Positions 1 to 11,900 of a stretch of 64,000 nt of DNA are shown in pieces. The notes under the pieces are model-generated. The model was not told the DNA's origin and ran no database searches. It saw only the letters and a program-made list of their open reading frames with translations. The DNA is from Lachnospiraceae bacterium (GTDB lineage Bacteria > Bacillota > Clostridia > Lachnospirales > Lachnospiraceae), in contig JAGBHK010000024.1 of assembly GCA_017935565.1 (NCBI GenBank), positions 35,908-99,907 on the forward strand, read 5' to 3'. The translations under genes were made by a program, and so were the position numbers. Numbering within the stretch: position 1 is the stretch's first letter; each line of letters begins with the position of its first letter.

Positions 1-372
1 CAAAATTTCGGTCATATAGTTCCCTTCTGGATCTCTTGTAGTGGTGGATTTATTGAGGATCCTTACTCTTATATATATAGCGATAAAGAGGCTTTTTTCT
101 TCGAAAAATGTAATCTTTACGGTATTTATAATTATGTCATAGTTTCTGATGGCATATTCTATGCCACACAAAATGAAGTTATATATTTACACAAAAATGG
201 ACTTCGTTTTAGAATTAGTATTGATAATATATGTGGACTTACATTTAATGATGATATTTTAACAATAACACACATATTATCTGCCGAGTACCTTGAAAAC
301 TGGGAACAATATAATATTTCCGTTACTGATACACATTATACATATAGCTATATACTTGATAATATGTCATAG
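1..372 (+). CDS. C-terminal part of an unknown protein (5' end outside window)
   Basis: The first frame is open from base 1 to a TAG stop at 370-372 and gives 123 residues with no internal stop. The peptide is rich in aromatic and acidic residues and contains WISCSGGF near its start and YLHKNGLRFRISIDN in its middle. There is no membrane segment and no motif I recognise. It is the only plus-strand gene in the first 48 kb and converges on the LtaS-like gene, with a shared terminator hairpin between them. It could be an immunity-like or a hypothetical cytoplasmic protein; function unknown. Confidence 0.6.
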   Translation, partial: QNFGHIVPFWISCSGGFIEDPYSYIYSDKEAFFFEKCNLYGIYNYVIVSDGIFYATQNEVIYLHKNGLRFRISIDNICGLTFNDDILTITHILSAEYLENWEQYNISVTDTHYTYSYILDNMS

Positions 373-398
373 AATTTCATAATACTTACATTAATTAT

Positions 399-430
399 GG
401 CTGGAAGCAATATTGCCTCCAGCCACATCT
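399..430. terminator. Bidirectional intrinsic terminator
   Basis: The inverted repeat GGCTGGA...TCCAGCC at 399-424 encloses the self-complementary GCAATATTGC. On the plus strand it is followed by a short T run (430-434). It lies between the converging ends of the 1-372 gene and the LtaS-like gene. Confidence 0.75.
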
Positions 431-432
431 TT

Positions 433-2643
433 TTACTCAATATATTCCTTAATACTGCTATAATAATCACTTTCAATCAAAATCTGATTCATCGCAAGCA
501 TTAATTTCATTTTTTCTTTCATTGAGTCCAATTTCTCACTTGAAACTGAAACTTCATTTCCATCAAGGTCTGTTGTTACTCTTGTATTTGAATTGTAAAT
601 AACATCGCCAAATATAATACTTCTGTTACCTGGGAAAATTACAAAACCTTCATCAGTTGACAATATATCCTTTCCCATAAGTAAACGAGAATCGTATTCG
701 ATTCCAAAAAGATTTAATAAAGTTGGCAATATATCAATGCTTGTACAAGCCTTTTCAACCTTAACAGGTTCCATTGCACTATTCCATAAAATAAGATTAT
801 TCTTATATATTCCAATAGTTTCATCTAAATCATGTCCTGCAAGTTCCTCTTTAGTAACTGTCTGTAAACCATATGGTTCATGGTCAGCAGACATACAAAT
901 TACAGTTTTGTCAAGAACTCCAGCCTCTTCTAATTGCTTTATTAAACTTTCCAAAGCTCTATCCAATTCAATATTACAAGCAATGTAGCCTTTAGCCTCT
1001 TCAGAGTATGGCAAATTCTCTACATAATGCCAGTTCTTTGCAGCCTGAGCGTTTCCGCTCTTAGTATATAATGCGTGACCACTTACAGTCATATAATAAG
1101 CATGGAACTGTCCATCAGTCTTCAAATATTCTTTCAATGTAACATTCATCATATCGAGGTCTGACTGTGGCCATCTATTTGCACTATCAATCTCAAAAAT
1201 AAGACCTTTATCGATAGCTTCTTTCTCGTCTACAGCTCCCGCCTTAGCAGCTTTAAATATATATCCAAGATTTGGCAATGTACCAATTCTATTATAATAG
1301 CTAAGGCTGTTATTGTGGTATGCATAGCTTGTTACGCCCATTCTTCCAAATACATTTCCAAGACCGTATGGCATATAATTATCCATTGTCTGCTGAATTG
1401 TGTACACACCACTAGGTCTGTTTGGATTTGTAAGCAATCCAGTAACATTCATATGTTCACCACCAGCAGTACTTTCACCCGTAGGTGGAACATAAAAGTT
1501 TTCAAATACAAAACCTGTATTTACAAGTTTATACAATGTAGGTGTCAACTGCTCGTCAACACAATATGGCGAAAAAGCCTCCGCTGTAATATAAATCAAA
1601 TTATATCCCTCAAACATTCCTGTGTATTCATTCTTTCTAGTTGGATATAACGAAGCAAAATACTCATTAAGTTTTTTACGCTTAGCGTCCGACTCACTTT
1701 CTGCCAATTTAACAAAGTCAATATTAAGCATATTTGGAGTAGTATCAATAACGATAACATCATCGATTTCTCCATCGCCGTCAGCATCCACATCACCGTT
1801 ATTTTCAGTAACTGTAGAACTACTTTCTTCCATGAACTTGTCCATATCAACAGGTCCATCGATTTCAATGCTATCCAGGTCAATCTCTTTGTTAGAACTT
1901 GAGATAACCTGCATAAAACTAAGTCTCAATGTTGTAAATACACCATAATTTTTAATGGCAACTTTCGCATCATACATATCGTAATAGTTTTCATATATAT
2001 TACTCTTCACTCTGTCGCTCATCTTAATCGGCATAATTGAAACTACGAAGAAAATAATTGTCCACACAACAACAACTGCATCATACAAATAACGCTTTTT
2101 GTATGTTTCCATGCCCTTCTTCAAAAGAATTGCATAAACAATCATTGGCACAGTCATAAATAAAAGTGTAGGTACTGAACCCAAAATTGCTGCAAGTGTT
2201 TCTCTCCAATAAGCCGCCGCCTGAAGATTTCCAGTTCCAATATCTGTCATCACCAGTGGTGTCTTAAATATGAACTCATAAATAGTCTCAACCATATATG
2301 GGAAAGTCATAAGAGGAATCAAAACCCACAACAAAATCTTATTCACTTTTGTACTAAAAAGTCCTGTAAGAAGGAAAATCAACGCTCCGATAGGCAATGT
2401 AAACAATATAGGCAAAATAATATGTTCACCTATTTCCTTAAAATTACCAATATGGAAAACGATTTCCAAATACGGCATAAAAAGCAAACAAAGCAATCCC
2501 TGTGCTAAAAAGCTATAACTTCGCTTAAAGTATTTCTTTTCGCCGGTATCTTTTACCTTCTTTTGCTTCTTGCGTTTCGCTCTTTTAATCTCATTAACTT
2601 CTTCTATAATTTCAAGTTCTGCAACCGTGTTATTATCACTCAT
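433..2643 (-). CDS. LtaS-family membrane sulfatase-fold protein (lipoteichoic acid synthase-like)
   Basis: Protein of 736 residues. A lysine/arginine-rich cytoplasmic start is followed by about five hydrophobic segments between residues 40 and 225 and then an extracellular sulfatase-fold domain. Conserved sites include the metal-binding Glu in ITAEAF (near 352), the nucleophilic Thr in PPTGESTAGGEH (near 391) and the Asp-His pair in SADHEPYG (near 586). LtaS enzymes move glycerol phosphate from phosphatidylglycerol to a growing lipoteichoic acid chain. A 45-residue acidic Ser/Asp-rich linker separates the two halves. It has its own TTGACA/TAAAAT promoter, so it need not belong to the secretion operon upstream. 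A closely related phosphoglycerol transferase is also possible. Confidence 0.85.
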   Translation of the reverse strand: MSDNNTVAELEIIEEVNEIKRAKRKKQKKVKDTGEKKYFKRSYSFLAQGLLCLLFMPYLEIVFHIGNFKEIGEHIILPILFTLPIGALIFLLTGLFSTKVNKILLWVLIPLMTFPYMVETIYEFIFKTPLVMTDIGTGNLQAAAYWRETLAAILGSVPTLLFMTVPMIVYAILLKKGMETYKKRYLYDAVVVVWTIIFFVVSIMPIKMSDRVKSNIYENYYDMYDAKVAIKNYGVFTTLRLSFMQVISSSNKEIDLDSIEIDGPVDMDKFMEESSSTVTENNGDVDADGDGEIDDVIVIDTTPNMLNIDFVKLAESESDAKRKKLNEYFASLYPTRKNEYTGMFEGYNLIYITAEAFSPYCVDEQLTPTLYKLVNTGFVFENFYVPPTGESTAGGEHMNVTGLLTNPNRPSGVYTIQQTMDNYMPYGLGNVFGRMGVTSYAYHNNSLSYYNRIGTLPNLGYIFKAAKAGAVDEKEAIDKGLIFEIDSANRWPQSDLDMMNVTLKEYLKTDGQFHAYYMTVSGHALYTKSGNAQAAKNWHYVENLPYSEEAKGYIACNIELDRALESLIKQLEEAGVLDKTVICMSADHEPYGLQTVTKEELAGHDLDETIGIYKNNLILWNSAMEPVKVEKACTSIDILPTLLNLFGIEYDSRLLMGKDILSTDEGFVIFPGNRSIIFGDVIYNSNTRVTTDLDGNEVSVSSEKLDSMKEKMKLMLAMNQILIESDYYSSIKEYIE

Positions 2644-2690
2644 AAATTCATCTCCATCTTTTGTATACTCCCACTACAAACACAATAGAG

Positions 2691-2719
2691 ATTTTATCAC
2701 TGACAGACGGCAATGTCAA
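2691..2719 (-). promoter_or_regulatory. Sigma-A-type promoter of the LtaS-like gene
   Basis: On the minus strand, TTGACA (2714-2719) and TAAAAT (2691-2696) are separated by exactly 17 bases. The site lies just downstream of the hlyD-like stop codon and about 50 bases before the LtaS-like start, so this gene can be transcribed on its own. Confidence 0.75.
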
Positions 2720-2724
2720 TCTAA

Positions 2725-3834
2725 TCATTTTTCCTTCAAACTATTCCCTAATCCAGCTTTTATAGGCTCGATAAAATAATCTAAAAGAGTTCTCTTCCCT
2801 ACAAGAACTTCCATTGTACCTGATATACCGTATTCAAGCTGTATGTTTTCATTTAAATCTTCATCAAAAGAAATCTTCGCAACATACACATTTCCAATTC
2901 CTTCCACGAATTTACTGTTTTTGCTTATTTCCTTTATTTTACCATAAACAGCACCATACTCCGAAAATGAATACGCAGATAGTTTAATCATAACTTCATC
3001 ATCTACAGATACAAAACCTATGTCTTTATCCGCTATGTAACTTTCAAACACAAACTCGTTTTGGTCAGGAATAATTGTCATAACAGTAGCATTCGCAGAA
3101 ACACTCTCACCAACACCTGTCACATTCAATTCTGCTACATAACCATCAGTTATTGCCACAATACTCATTGCTTCTATCTGCTTGTCATACTGCATAAGAC
3201 TGTTTTCGTACTGCATAATCATTTGGTCTAACTCTGCTATTCTTTGAATCAACTCTGTTTTCCTTTGTAATGCAGACATTTCCGTATTATATGCCATTTC
3301 TAATTGCTTATTATACAAATCGTTTTCCAAAACCAATGAGTTTACAAAATCTGTATGCTTACCATCATACTTTGTCACCTCTATAACAGTAGCAGAATCA
3401 GCCTCAAACAGAGTGCAAATCTCTTTTTCGATTTTCGCTCTTTCAAGTTCGTACAATACTAAATCTCTCTTCACCTTCACATCTTGTGAATCAAGAGTAA
3501 GTAATATATCTCCTGCTTTTACTTCGTCGCCCACATTGACATTTAAAGCTGATATTTTACCACCGTATTCAGCGTTTATATTCAATGTCTTGTTGGAACC
3601 TGTTACAAAGCCTTGTCCAGAAACAACTACATCTAGTTTTGCCTTACTTGCGTACAATATAGTAAATATCAAAAGTAGCGTAATACTTATAACAATAACC
3701 TTTCCAGCCATATGTGCCGGTCTTTCAATTATTTCAAGCAACGAAGGCATAAAATCATACTTTAATTCATCATCCTTTTGTCTTCTTCGCTTTATTACAT
3801 ATTCAGTAAGTTTTCCTGTATTTCTAGCCATCAA
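2725..3834 (-). CDS. HlyD-family membrane fusion protein of a type I secretion system
   Basis: Protein of 369 residues. A short cytoplasmic N-terminus is followed by one transmembrane helix near residues 44-65, then a biotinyl-lipoyl half (GGKISALNVNVGDEVKAGDILLTLDSQDV), a coiled-coil stretch (about 125-215) and a C-terminal beta-barrel with YIADKDIGFV. This is the adaptor that couples an ABC exporter to export across the envelope. It starts inside the last codons of the exporter gene (11-base overlap), so the two are translationally coupled. In Gram-negatives such adaptors bind TolC; no TolC-like gene is visible here, as expected for a monoderm cell. The second Met is an equally good start. 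Confidence 0.88.
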   Translation of the reverse strand: MMARNTGKLTEYVIKRRRQKDDELKYDFMPSLLEIIERPAHMAGKVIVISITLLLIFTILYASKAKLDVVVSGQGFVTGSNKTLNINAEYGGKISALNVNVGDEVKAGDILLTLDSQDVKVKRDLVLYELERAKIEKEICTLFEADSATVIEVTKYDGKHTDFVNSLVLENDLYNKQLEMAYNTEMSALQRKTELIQRIAELDQMIMQYENSLMQYDKQIEAMSIVAITDGYVAELNVTGVGESVSANATVMTIIPDQNEFVFESYIADKDIGFVSVDDEVMIKLSAYSFSEYGAVYGKIKEISKNSKFVEGIGNVYVAKISFDEDLNENIQLEYGISGTMEVLVGKRTLLDYFIEPIKAGLGNSLKEK

Positions 3835-5965
3835 TATCCCCCCTTAACTGTTTACAATAGAGGTTATGATAAATACCTTTGTTTTTCATAAGATTATCAT
3901 GTGTATCATATTCCACAAGATTACCTTCATCTATAACCATTATCTTATCCGCATCCTTAAGAGTAGACAGTCTGTGAGCAATAATAATCACCGTTCTATC
4001 CTTACATATGTCCTTAAGATTGTTTTGAATAATGCTTTCAGATTCATAATCAAGAGCTGAGGTCGCCTCATCGAAAATCAATATTCTTGGATTTGCCAAA
4101 ATCGCTCTAGCTATGGCAATTCTTTGCTTTTGACCACCTGAAAGACCGATACCTTTTTCTCCTATTATCGTATCAAAACCATTAGGCAGTCCCATGATAA
4201 AATCGTAGGCTCCTGCCGTTTTGGATGCATTAATAATCTGTTCCACCGATGCATTATTCATATGTATGGAAATGTTTTCTCTTACAGTTCCATTAAACAC
4301 AAAATTTTCCTGCAATACCACACCTATCTGACGTCTAAGCTGTTTAGGATTTATCATAGATATATCCATTCCGTCTATGAGAATCTTTCCACTTTCAGGA
4401 ATATACAACCTTTGTATAAGTTTAGAGATTGTGCTCTTTCCCGAACCGCTTCGTCCCACAACACCTATTATCTTGCCAGCTTCAATGTTAAAACTCATAT
4501 CTTTAATAACTTCAGATGAATCTATTCTATATCTAAAACGCACCTTGTCAAACCTTATATTTCCATTAAGTCTAGGTATTGTCTGCAATGCCGAGTTTAC
4601 GCTTGGTTCAACAGGTGAATTAAATATATCGCCAATTCTTCTGACAGACATTGAAGCTTGCTGATATTCCTGCCACAACTGTACAAGCCTAAGTACCGGA
4701 CCACTTATTCTTCCCGATAACATCCTAAACGCAACTAACTGACCGACCGAAAAACTTCCTGCCATTACCATCTTGGCGCCAAAATACAATATCATTAAAT
4801 CAAACATCTTTTGGATAAACTGTCCTAATGAGCCTGCTGTGCTTGAAACCATCGTGGTTCTGTAACCAGCCTTTACATAATCAGCCTGTAAATCTCCCCA
4901 CTTCTCTTCAAATTTATTTTCAAGGGCGAATGATTTTACAGTCTGGACGCCATTGATGGATTCAACAAGGAATGAACTGGTTTCAGCTCCTGCATTAAAT
5001 TTTTCGTCCAATCTTTTCTTGAATAACGGTGTAACTATAAGCGATAAAATAGCATACACAGGAATTGACGAAATAACTATAAATGTGAGCGGTACACTGT
5101 ACATAAATAATACAACAACATACACCACTATGAACACCAAATCAATCATTGATGATAATGGAGTTCCTGTAAGAAAATGCCTTATACTGTCAAGTTCCCT
5201 TACTCTGGCAACCGTTTCTCCTGCTCTTCGCGATTCAAAATATTTAAGCGGTAAGGCAAAAAGATGATTAAACAATCTTTGGCTTAACATAACATCTATT
5301 CTGTTTGTAGTATGTGTAAACAAATAGTTTTTAGCAAGCGCAAGTATTAAATCAAACACATACACAACTCCAATACCTATGGCAAGGACATTTAACGTGG
5401 ACAGAGTATTATGCGATAACACCTTATCTACAACCACCTGCGTCATAACAGGCGTCAGTATGCCAAGTATCTGAATTACAAATGTTGCCACAAGTACCAG
5501 AATAAACTCTTTCTTGTATTTTAAAATGGTTGGAATAAACCATTTAAAACTGAACATCGCCTCTTTTGTTTCTTCACCTTTTTTTGCAATTAATACAGTT
5601 ATACCATTCCACATCCCAAACAATTCCTTCATTGTTATCATTTGTGGCTGCGGTTTATCGCAAGTAACAATAATAGCCTTATCATCCTGTATTCTTGCAA
5701 TAATAAACATATCTCCGTCTTTGTTTTTTGCAAGGGCAGGCAAAGTCTTTTCAACCTTTCTTAATTGTTTGTCATTATCAAACACACACAACTTTGATTT
5801 TAATTTGTACTTCTTTGCAAAACGCAAAGCCAGTATTTCACCCTCTGTTATTTTCGTACTACCGACAATATCCAGGAGTTCAGACTCATTTGTCTGAACC
5901 CCTAAAAATTTTGCCAATGTTAGGAACGAAAATATGGTTGATTTTATTTCATTTGTAGTTTCCAT
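3824..5965 (-). CDS. Type I secretion ABC exporter with C39-like domain (HlyB/LapB type)
   Basis: Protein of 713 residues in three parts. Residues 1-135 form a peptidase-C39-like domain without the catalytic Cys (the expected site reads IFSFLTLAKFLG), as in HlyB. Residues 150-420 carry six membrane helices. Residues 470-710 form the ATPase, with Walker A GRSGSGKST, signature LSGGQKQRIAIARA, Walker B ILIFDEATSALD and the switch His in IIAHRL. Exporters with an inactive C39-like domain recognise RTX substrates without cleaving a double-glycine leader, which suits the RTX gene immediately upstream (28-base gap). Exporter and adaptor overlap, so one transcript likely encodes substrate, exporter and adaptor. 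Confidence 0.9.
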   Translation of the reverse strand: METTNEIKSTIFSFLTLAKFLGVQTNESELLDIVGSTKITEGEILALRFAKKYKLKSKLCVFDNDKQLRKVEKTLPALAKNKDGDMFIIARIQDDKAIIVTCDKPQPQMITMKELFGMWNGITVLIAKKGEETKEAMFSFKWFIPTILKYKKEFILVLVATFVIQILGILTPVMTQVVVDKVLSHNTLSTLNVLAIGIGVVYVFDLILALAKNYLFTHTTNRIDVMLSQRLFNHLFALPLKYFESRRAGETVARVRELDSIRHFLTGTPLSSMIDLVFIVVYVVVLFMYSVPLTFIVISSIPVYAILSLIVTPLFKKRLDEKFNAGAETSSFLVESINGVQTVKSFALENKFEEKWGDLQADYVKAGYRTTMVSSTAGSLGQFIQKMFDLMILYFGAKMVMAGSFSVGQLVAFRMLSGRISGPVLRLVQLWQEYQQASMSVRRIGDIFNSPVEPSVNSALQTIPRLNGNIRFDKVRFRYRIDSSEVIKDMSFNIEAGKIIGVVGRSGSGKSTISKLIQRLYIPESGKILIDGMDISMINPKQLRRQIGVVLQENFVFNGTVRENISIHMNNASVEQIINASKTAGAYDFIMGLPNGFDTIIGEKGIGLSGGQKQRIAIARAILANPRILIFDEATSALDYESESIIQNNLKDICKDRTVIIIAHRLSTLKDADKIMVIDEGNLVEYDTHDNLMKNKGIYHNLYCKQLRGDIDG

Positions 5966-5993
5966 TTTTCCTCCGGTTACTAAGTCGTAATTA

Positions 5994-8900
5994 CTAGACT
6001 ATTGTATACTGTTCAGTGAATACTTTTTCTTCACTTGCACTTGTATCTGTGTCATTATTAAATACATTGTTGTCATTTGTACTTCCAGCTAATTCCTGTG
6101 CTAAAAGCAATGCCTGTACATCAGACTGATTGTCTGCAGTTTCAGTAGCAACCGCTGATAAAGCATTTGTTTCTTCAGTATTAGTTGTTGTAACATCTGT
6201 AATACTATCCGTTGCGCAGATATCTCCTAAAACAGCAGCTGTTTCATCTGAAAGTGTATCAACACTTGTGTTTTCTTCTGAAATCACTTCTGGTACAAAT
6301 GTGATTGTTAATGATACATTTTCGTAGTCGATTATAGCTTTAGTACCGTCATGGAATTCGAGGTTGTTTATCTGACATCTGCCATCGTTGTAGTAATATG
6401 CATTTCTTATAAATATACTGTCTGAAGTTAATATATTTGTTATAAGCATACTGTTTCCACTTTTGGTAAGAACTATATTTTCCGGAGTTATTCCTTCGCC
6501 AAATACAATCTTATCTAATACTCTTTCTTCACCAGTATCAGTGTTGTCAATCGTGTCCTGCCCCCAACCAAGTTCAAATAAATATGTGTCGGCTCCTGAT
6601 TCACCTAATAATGTATCGTTTCCAGCTTCACCTACGATATAGTCATTATCATTTCCTCCATATATGCTATCATTTCCTTCGCCACCATATAATTCGTCCG
6701 AACCAGCATAACCTCTTAAAGTATCATTTCCAGCATAACCTCTTAATATCTCATTTGATGTGTAACCATAACTTTCTTCATAGCCACTAATGTTATCACC
6801 AGAATCTGTTCCGTTTAAGCCATCTGTTCTTGTTTTTGCTTTGATATCCTCGAGCCCCCACTTGGTTCCATCTGCGAATTCAATATTGTCTATCATGCAT
6901 CTTCCATCTGTATGATAATAGGCATCTAACAGTTTAATTGTATCTCCCGTTTTAGTGTTAATTATGAGCATATCCCTGTTCTTGCGTGTAAAAACTATAT
7001 CTTCTACACTTATTCCTTCGCCAAATACTATTTTGTCTTGAAGTCTGGATTCAGTTGTATCCTCATTATCTATTATGTCATTTCCCCAGCCTAATTCAAA
7101 ATAGTATGTATCAGTTCCTGATTCACCCTCCATACGGTCATTTCCTGTACCACCTACTATGTAATCATTATCACTTCCTCCATAAAGATAATCATTACCC
7201 TCGCCACCATGTAATTCGTCAGAACCAGCGTACCCTCTTAAAGTATCATTTCCAGCATAACCATGCATAATTTCACTTGATGTATAACCATAACTTTCTT
7301 CATAGCCACTAATGTTATCACCAGAATCTGCTCCGTTTAAGCCATCTATTCTTGTTTTTGCTTTGATATCCTCGAGCCCCCACTTGGTTCCATCTGCGAA
7401 TTCGATATTGTCTAACATATATGTGCCATCTGAATAATAATACGCATTTGTAACATTAATTTTATCTCCTGTTATCATATGGGTTATTACTAAATTTGAT
7501 CCTATTCTTGTTAGTAATATATCTTCTGGGTTAATTCCTTCTCCAAATACTATTTTGTCTTGAAGTCTGGATTCACTTGTATCCTTGTTATTAATTGTAT
7601 CCTGTCCCCAGCCAAGTTCAAAGTAATATGTGTCGGCTCCTGATTCACCTGATAATGTATCGTTTCCAGCTTCACCTACGATATAGTCATTATCATTTCC
7701 TCCATATATGCTATCATTACCTTCGCCTCCGTATAGTTCGTCGGAACCAACGTATCCTCTTAAAGTATCATTTCCAGCATAACCTCTTAATATCTCATTC
7801 GATGTGTAACCATAACTTTCATCGTAACCACTAATGTTTTCGCTAGAATCCGTTCCGTTCAAGCCATCTATTCTTGTTTTTGCTTTGATATCCTCAATTC
7901 CCCACTTAGTTCCATCTGCAAATTCGATATTATCTAGCATTCGTCTTCCATCACCATATGAATATGCACTTGTAACTCTTATTATATCTCCTGTTACTCT
8001 ATGTGTTATTATAAAATTTGTGCCCATTCTTGCCAGTAATATATCTTCAGGGTTGATTCCCTCTCCAAACACTATTTTGTCATGAAGTCTGGATTCAGTA
8101 GTATCCTCATTATCTATTATGTCATCTCCCCAGCCTAGTTCAAAATAGTATGTATCGGCTCCGTAATAACCCTCCATACGGTCATTTCCTGTACCACCTA
8201 CTAAATAATCATCTCCATCTCCTCCATTTATAGTGTCATCACCTTCTCCACCATACAACTCATCTGAACCTTCTCGGCCATTTAGTGTATCATTACCCGC
8301 ATATCCACAAAACTCCTCATCTTCACTATATCCGTAAGATTTGTCATATCCCATAAACTTATCATGTCCATCTGTTCCTTTTAAACTTCCCTCTCTCGTT
8401 TTTGCTTGCACATCATTGATTCCCCACTTGGTTCCATCAAAGAATTCAATATTGTCCAGCATTCGTCTTCCATCACCATATGAATATGCACTTGTGACTG
8501 TAATTGTATTTCCTGTTACTGTATGTGTTATTACTAAATCTATTCCCATTCGTGTAAGTAATATATCATCTGGACTAATTCCTTCTCCAAACACTATTCT
8601 GTCATTTACCCTGGACACGCTAGTATCCTCATTAAATATTACATCTTTTCCCCAACCAAGGTCAAAATAGTATGTATCGGCTCCATAATTTCCTTCCATA
8701 CGGTCATTTCCCGCACCACCTACAAGCACGTCATCATCATTTCCGCCGTAAAGATAATCATCACCATCGCCACCTTGTAGTTCATCATCTCCATCAAAGC
8801 CACGCAATGTATCATTTCCGGCAAAACCTCTTATAATCTCACTGTCTGAATAGCCATAAATTCTTTCACGTCCGCCAATGGTGTCATCTTCCTCAGTTCC

Positions 8901-11900
8901 GTTATAACCACCAATTCTAACTTTGTTTTCAATTTCATACATAGTCCAGTTTGTTCCATCAGCAAATTTAGCACCATTAATCATATTATAGCCTATCGCA
9001 TAATTAAACGCACCTTTAACATGGATTTTGTCTCCAGTCTTAATATTCAATATGTACAGCTCATTGTCTTCTCTGAGCATAAAAATATCGTCAGGACTTA
9101 TTCCTTCGCCAAATATGAGTTTATCTCCATAATTTTGTACATGCAAATCACCATCATCAATGATATCACTTCCCCAACCAAGATCAAAATAATAATAGTC
9201 AGCATCCTCGCCACCGATTAATGTGTCATTTCCATATCCGCCAATGAGTTTGTCATCATCAATACCACCCTCCAAAGTATCATCGCCATCTCCGCCGTCT
9301 AGCATATCATTTCCACCATCACCACTAAGATGGTCATTGCCTTGATGACCATATATTGAGTCTTTACCGTTTACGCCATGTATACTGTCGTTTCCATCAT
9401 AACCATATGCTTCACCATTTGCAAAAAATGTAGAAAATGTATCTCCCTCATTGCTTCCGTGAACCTTAAGAAATGGGCTGTTAATATCATTGGCATTCAT
9501 TTCAATTCCGTCTTTAAACTGAAGCTTCAAATCTTCACCTTCAATCTTGCGAAGGTCCTCAATAAGCAACATATCCTGATTTGAATGCAAGTATAAAAGC
9601 GCATCATTATCTTCATATGTTGTTACAATGATGTCATCAGGAGTGCTTGTGTTAAACTCAATTTTGTTAGTTCCTTCAGTATCTTTCATTGTATCCAAGC
9701 CATCTCCAGCAACAAATACATATGTATCGTTACCACGGCCGCCTTCAAGATGGTCATTGCCTCTTCCACCGTTGAGTGTGTCATCTCCATCTTTTCCTTC
9801 GAGATAATCATCTCCTTTTCCACCATACATTGTGTCATTTCCGCGCACACCAATAAGATGGTCATTGCCTGCAAGACCATTCAATGTACTGTTATCAAAA
9901 AATGATTCTACAACATTATCTGCATTGTTGCCTATAACCCTGCATACAAACGGACTTTCAGGGTCGTCAACTGCTATTGTCGTTCCGTCAGGAAATTCTA
10001 GTTGGAAGTTGTTGTATCTTGAATCGATTGTAAAATTGCAAAGTGTCAATACTTCGTCTGTATTAACATTAATTAAACGTGCTGCTCCGTCAGATGTATA
10101 CCACACTCTTAAATCTTTAGTGTATAGGTCAGTCAATCTGATTGTACTAAGGTCTTTGCTATCATATATTACATCGTTTCCGTAGCCACTTCCCCATATA
10201 AATGTGTCGTAACCTTCACCACCGTACATAATATCCGCTCCAGCTCCACCTCTTAAGGTATCGTTTCCGTCATCGCCATATATAAGATCGTTTCCTGACA
10301 TTCCGCTTATGTAATCATTTCCATCTCCACCATGTATTTCATCAGAACCGCCATAGCCATAAATCTCGTCGTCACCTTCGAAACCTTCCATCTTGCTATC
10401 GCCGTCGCCACCATTTAATTCATCATCTTTTTTGGTTCCCCTAAAGTATGCACCATCAGCGTCTTTGTCTATAAGTGCTATGATACCGCCACACATGTTG
10501 TCGAGTTCTTCTCCTGCATCCATTATGACATCTGCGAAACTTTGTTTTATTTCCGGCCAGTATTCTGTTATAAACTGACCTGCTTTTTGTGCATATTCTC
10601 CAGTTTTGCTATATATTAGGTATCCAGAAACGAAACCTCCAATTGCCGCTCCAACTGGACCACCCAATGCCGCACCTAATCCTATAAAATATGGTGATAT
10701 CGCATGATTTATTGCTCCTCCTATAAGAGCACCGCCGCCAGCTTCTGTAATCAGCCCTGCTATGATGCCCTCGCCTTCGGTATACATACCACTTTCAAAA
10801 TATGCATTAGCCCTTGTGAATGCATTTATAAAAAGGACTCCTGTACCGACAAAATCAACCGTACCTAATATTGCTTTTCCACCCTTGCCTAATAATCTAT
10901 ATCTATCAGCCAGTTTGGTTAAATCATTTGCCAAATCGTCATTGCCACCAGTAATACCATCTGCTATTTTCATAAAAATTCTGTCAACATTGTTTAACTT
11001 GTCTGCTGTCTTTCCAGAGGCAGATAAATATTTCCCCATTGTTGCATCAGATATAGTCATTTTATCAAGTGATAAATTGAGTTTTCTGTAATCATAATCG
11101 CACTGTTTCACCTGAATCTTTTCTAAAGGTGTAAGGTCATTGTAACCTTTGTATGTACTTTCCATTGTGGCATCTAATAAAAATTCTCTTGCATCTCCTA
11201 TTGTTATGCTATACACTGACTTGCTTGCCACTTCGGCAGATGTAACTTCACCTAATGCCACTACTTTTCCATATCCGTCAAGGAATATGTTTTTATTTGA
11301 CATCACTTTTACGGCATCTGTATCTATACCTTTTACTTTGGCGTACTCATAATTTCTAAATTCATCAAGTATAGTTTGGTCTGCACAATCCGCAAGAAAA
11401 CCATATTTTACTTTTATGTCTGAATCGGCATATAAGCCTAGTTTTCTAATGGTGTCATCGCCTGCGCCGATGGATTTTAGGTATTCGTAGGCACGGTAGG
11501 TGTTTACATCGGTTGTACTTGCATCATTTAGGAATGAGTGTTTTGCAAGAAGGTCATCTACGGATATGATTGATGTTGAGCCAGTTCGCACTCGTGCATC
11601 CATATCTTGTAATATTATCCTTTCAAGGCTTGTAAGTTCGGCATTTACTCCGTACTTTGCTTTGACTTCGCTTATGTCAAGATAATTTCTTGTGCTTTCG
11701 ATATCTATCGTATACTTTGCTTTATTTACAGCATCAACATCTCCCACTTCGCCTATTGCTATTATCTTTCCATCTGCGTCAAGATAAATATTCTCCTTGC
11801 TTATGTTTGCTATGATTTCTGATTCGATTGAATTTGCTTTAGCATATTCAACATTTCTAAATTCATCTAATATTGCAGCATCTTTACATTCTGACAGGAA

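Noticed and set aside
2725-5965. Bacteriocin (double-glycine) exporter
   Set aside because: The C39-like domain lacks its catalytic Cys, no small leader-containing peptide gene is near, and the neighbouring substrate is an RTX protein.
7834-8670. Plus-strand reading frames of about 80-110 codons opposite the RTX repeats
   Set aside because: They repeat with the RTX period, lack ribosome binding sites and are antisense shadows of the repeat code.
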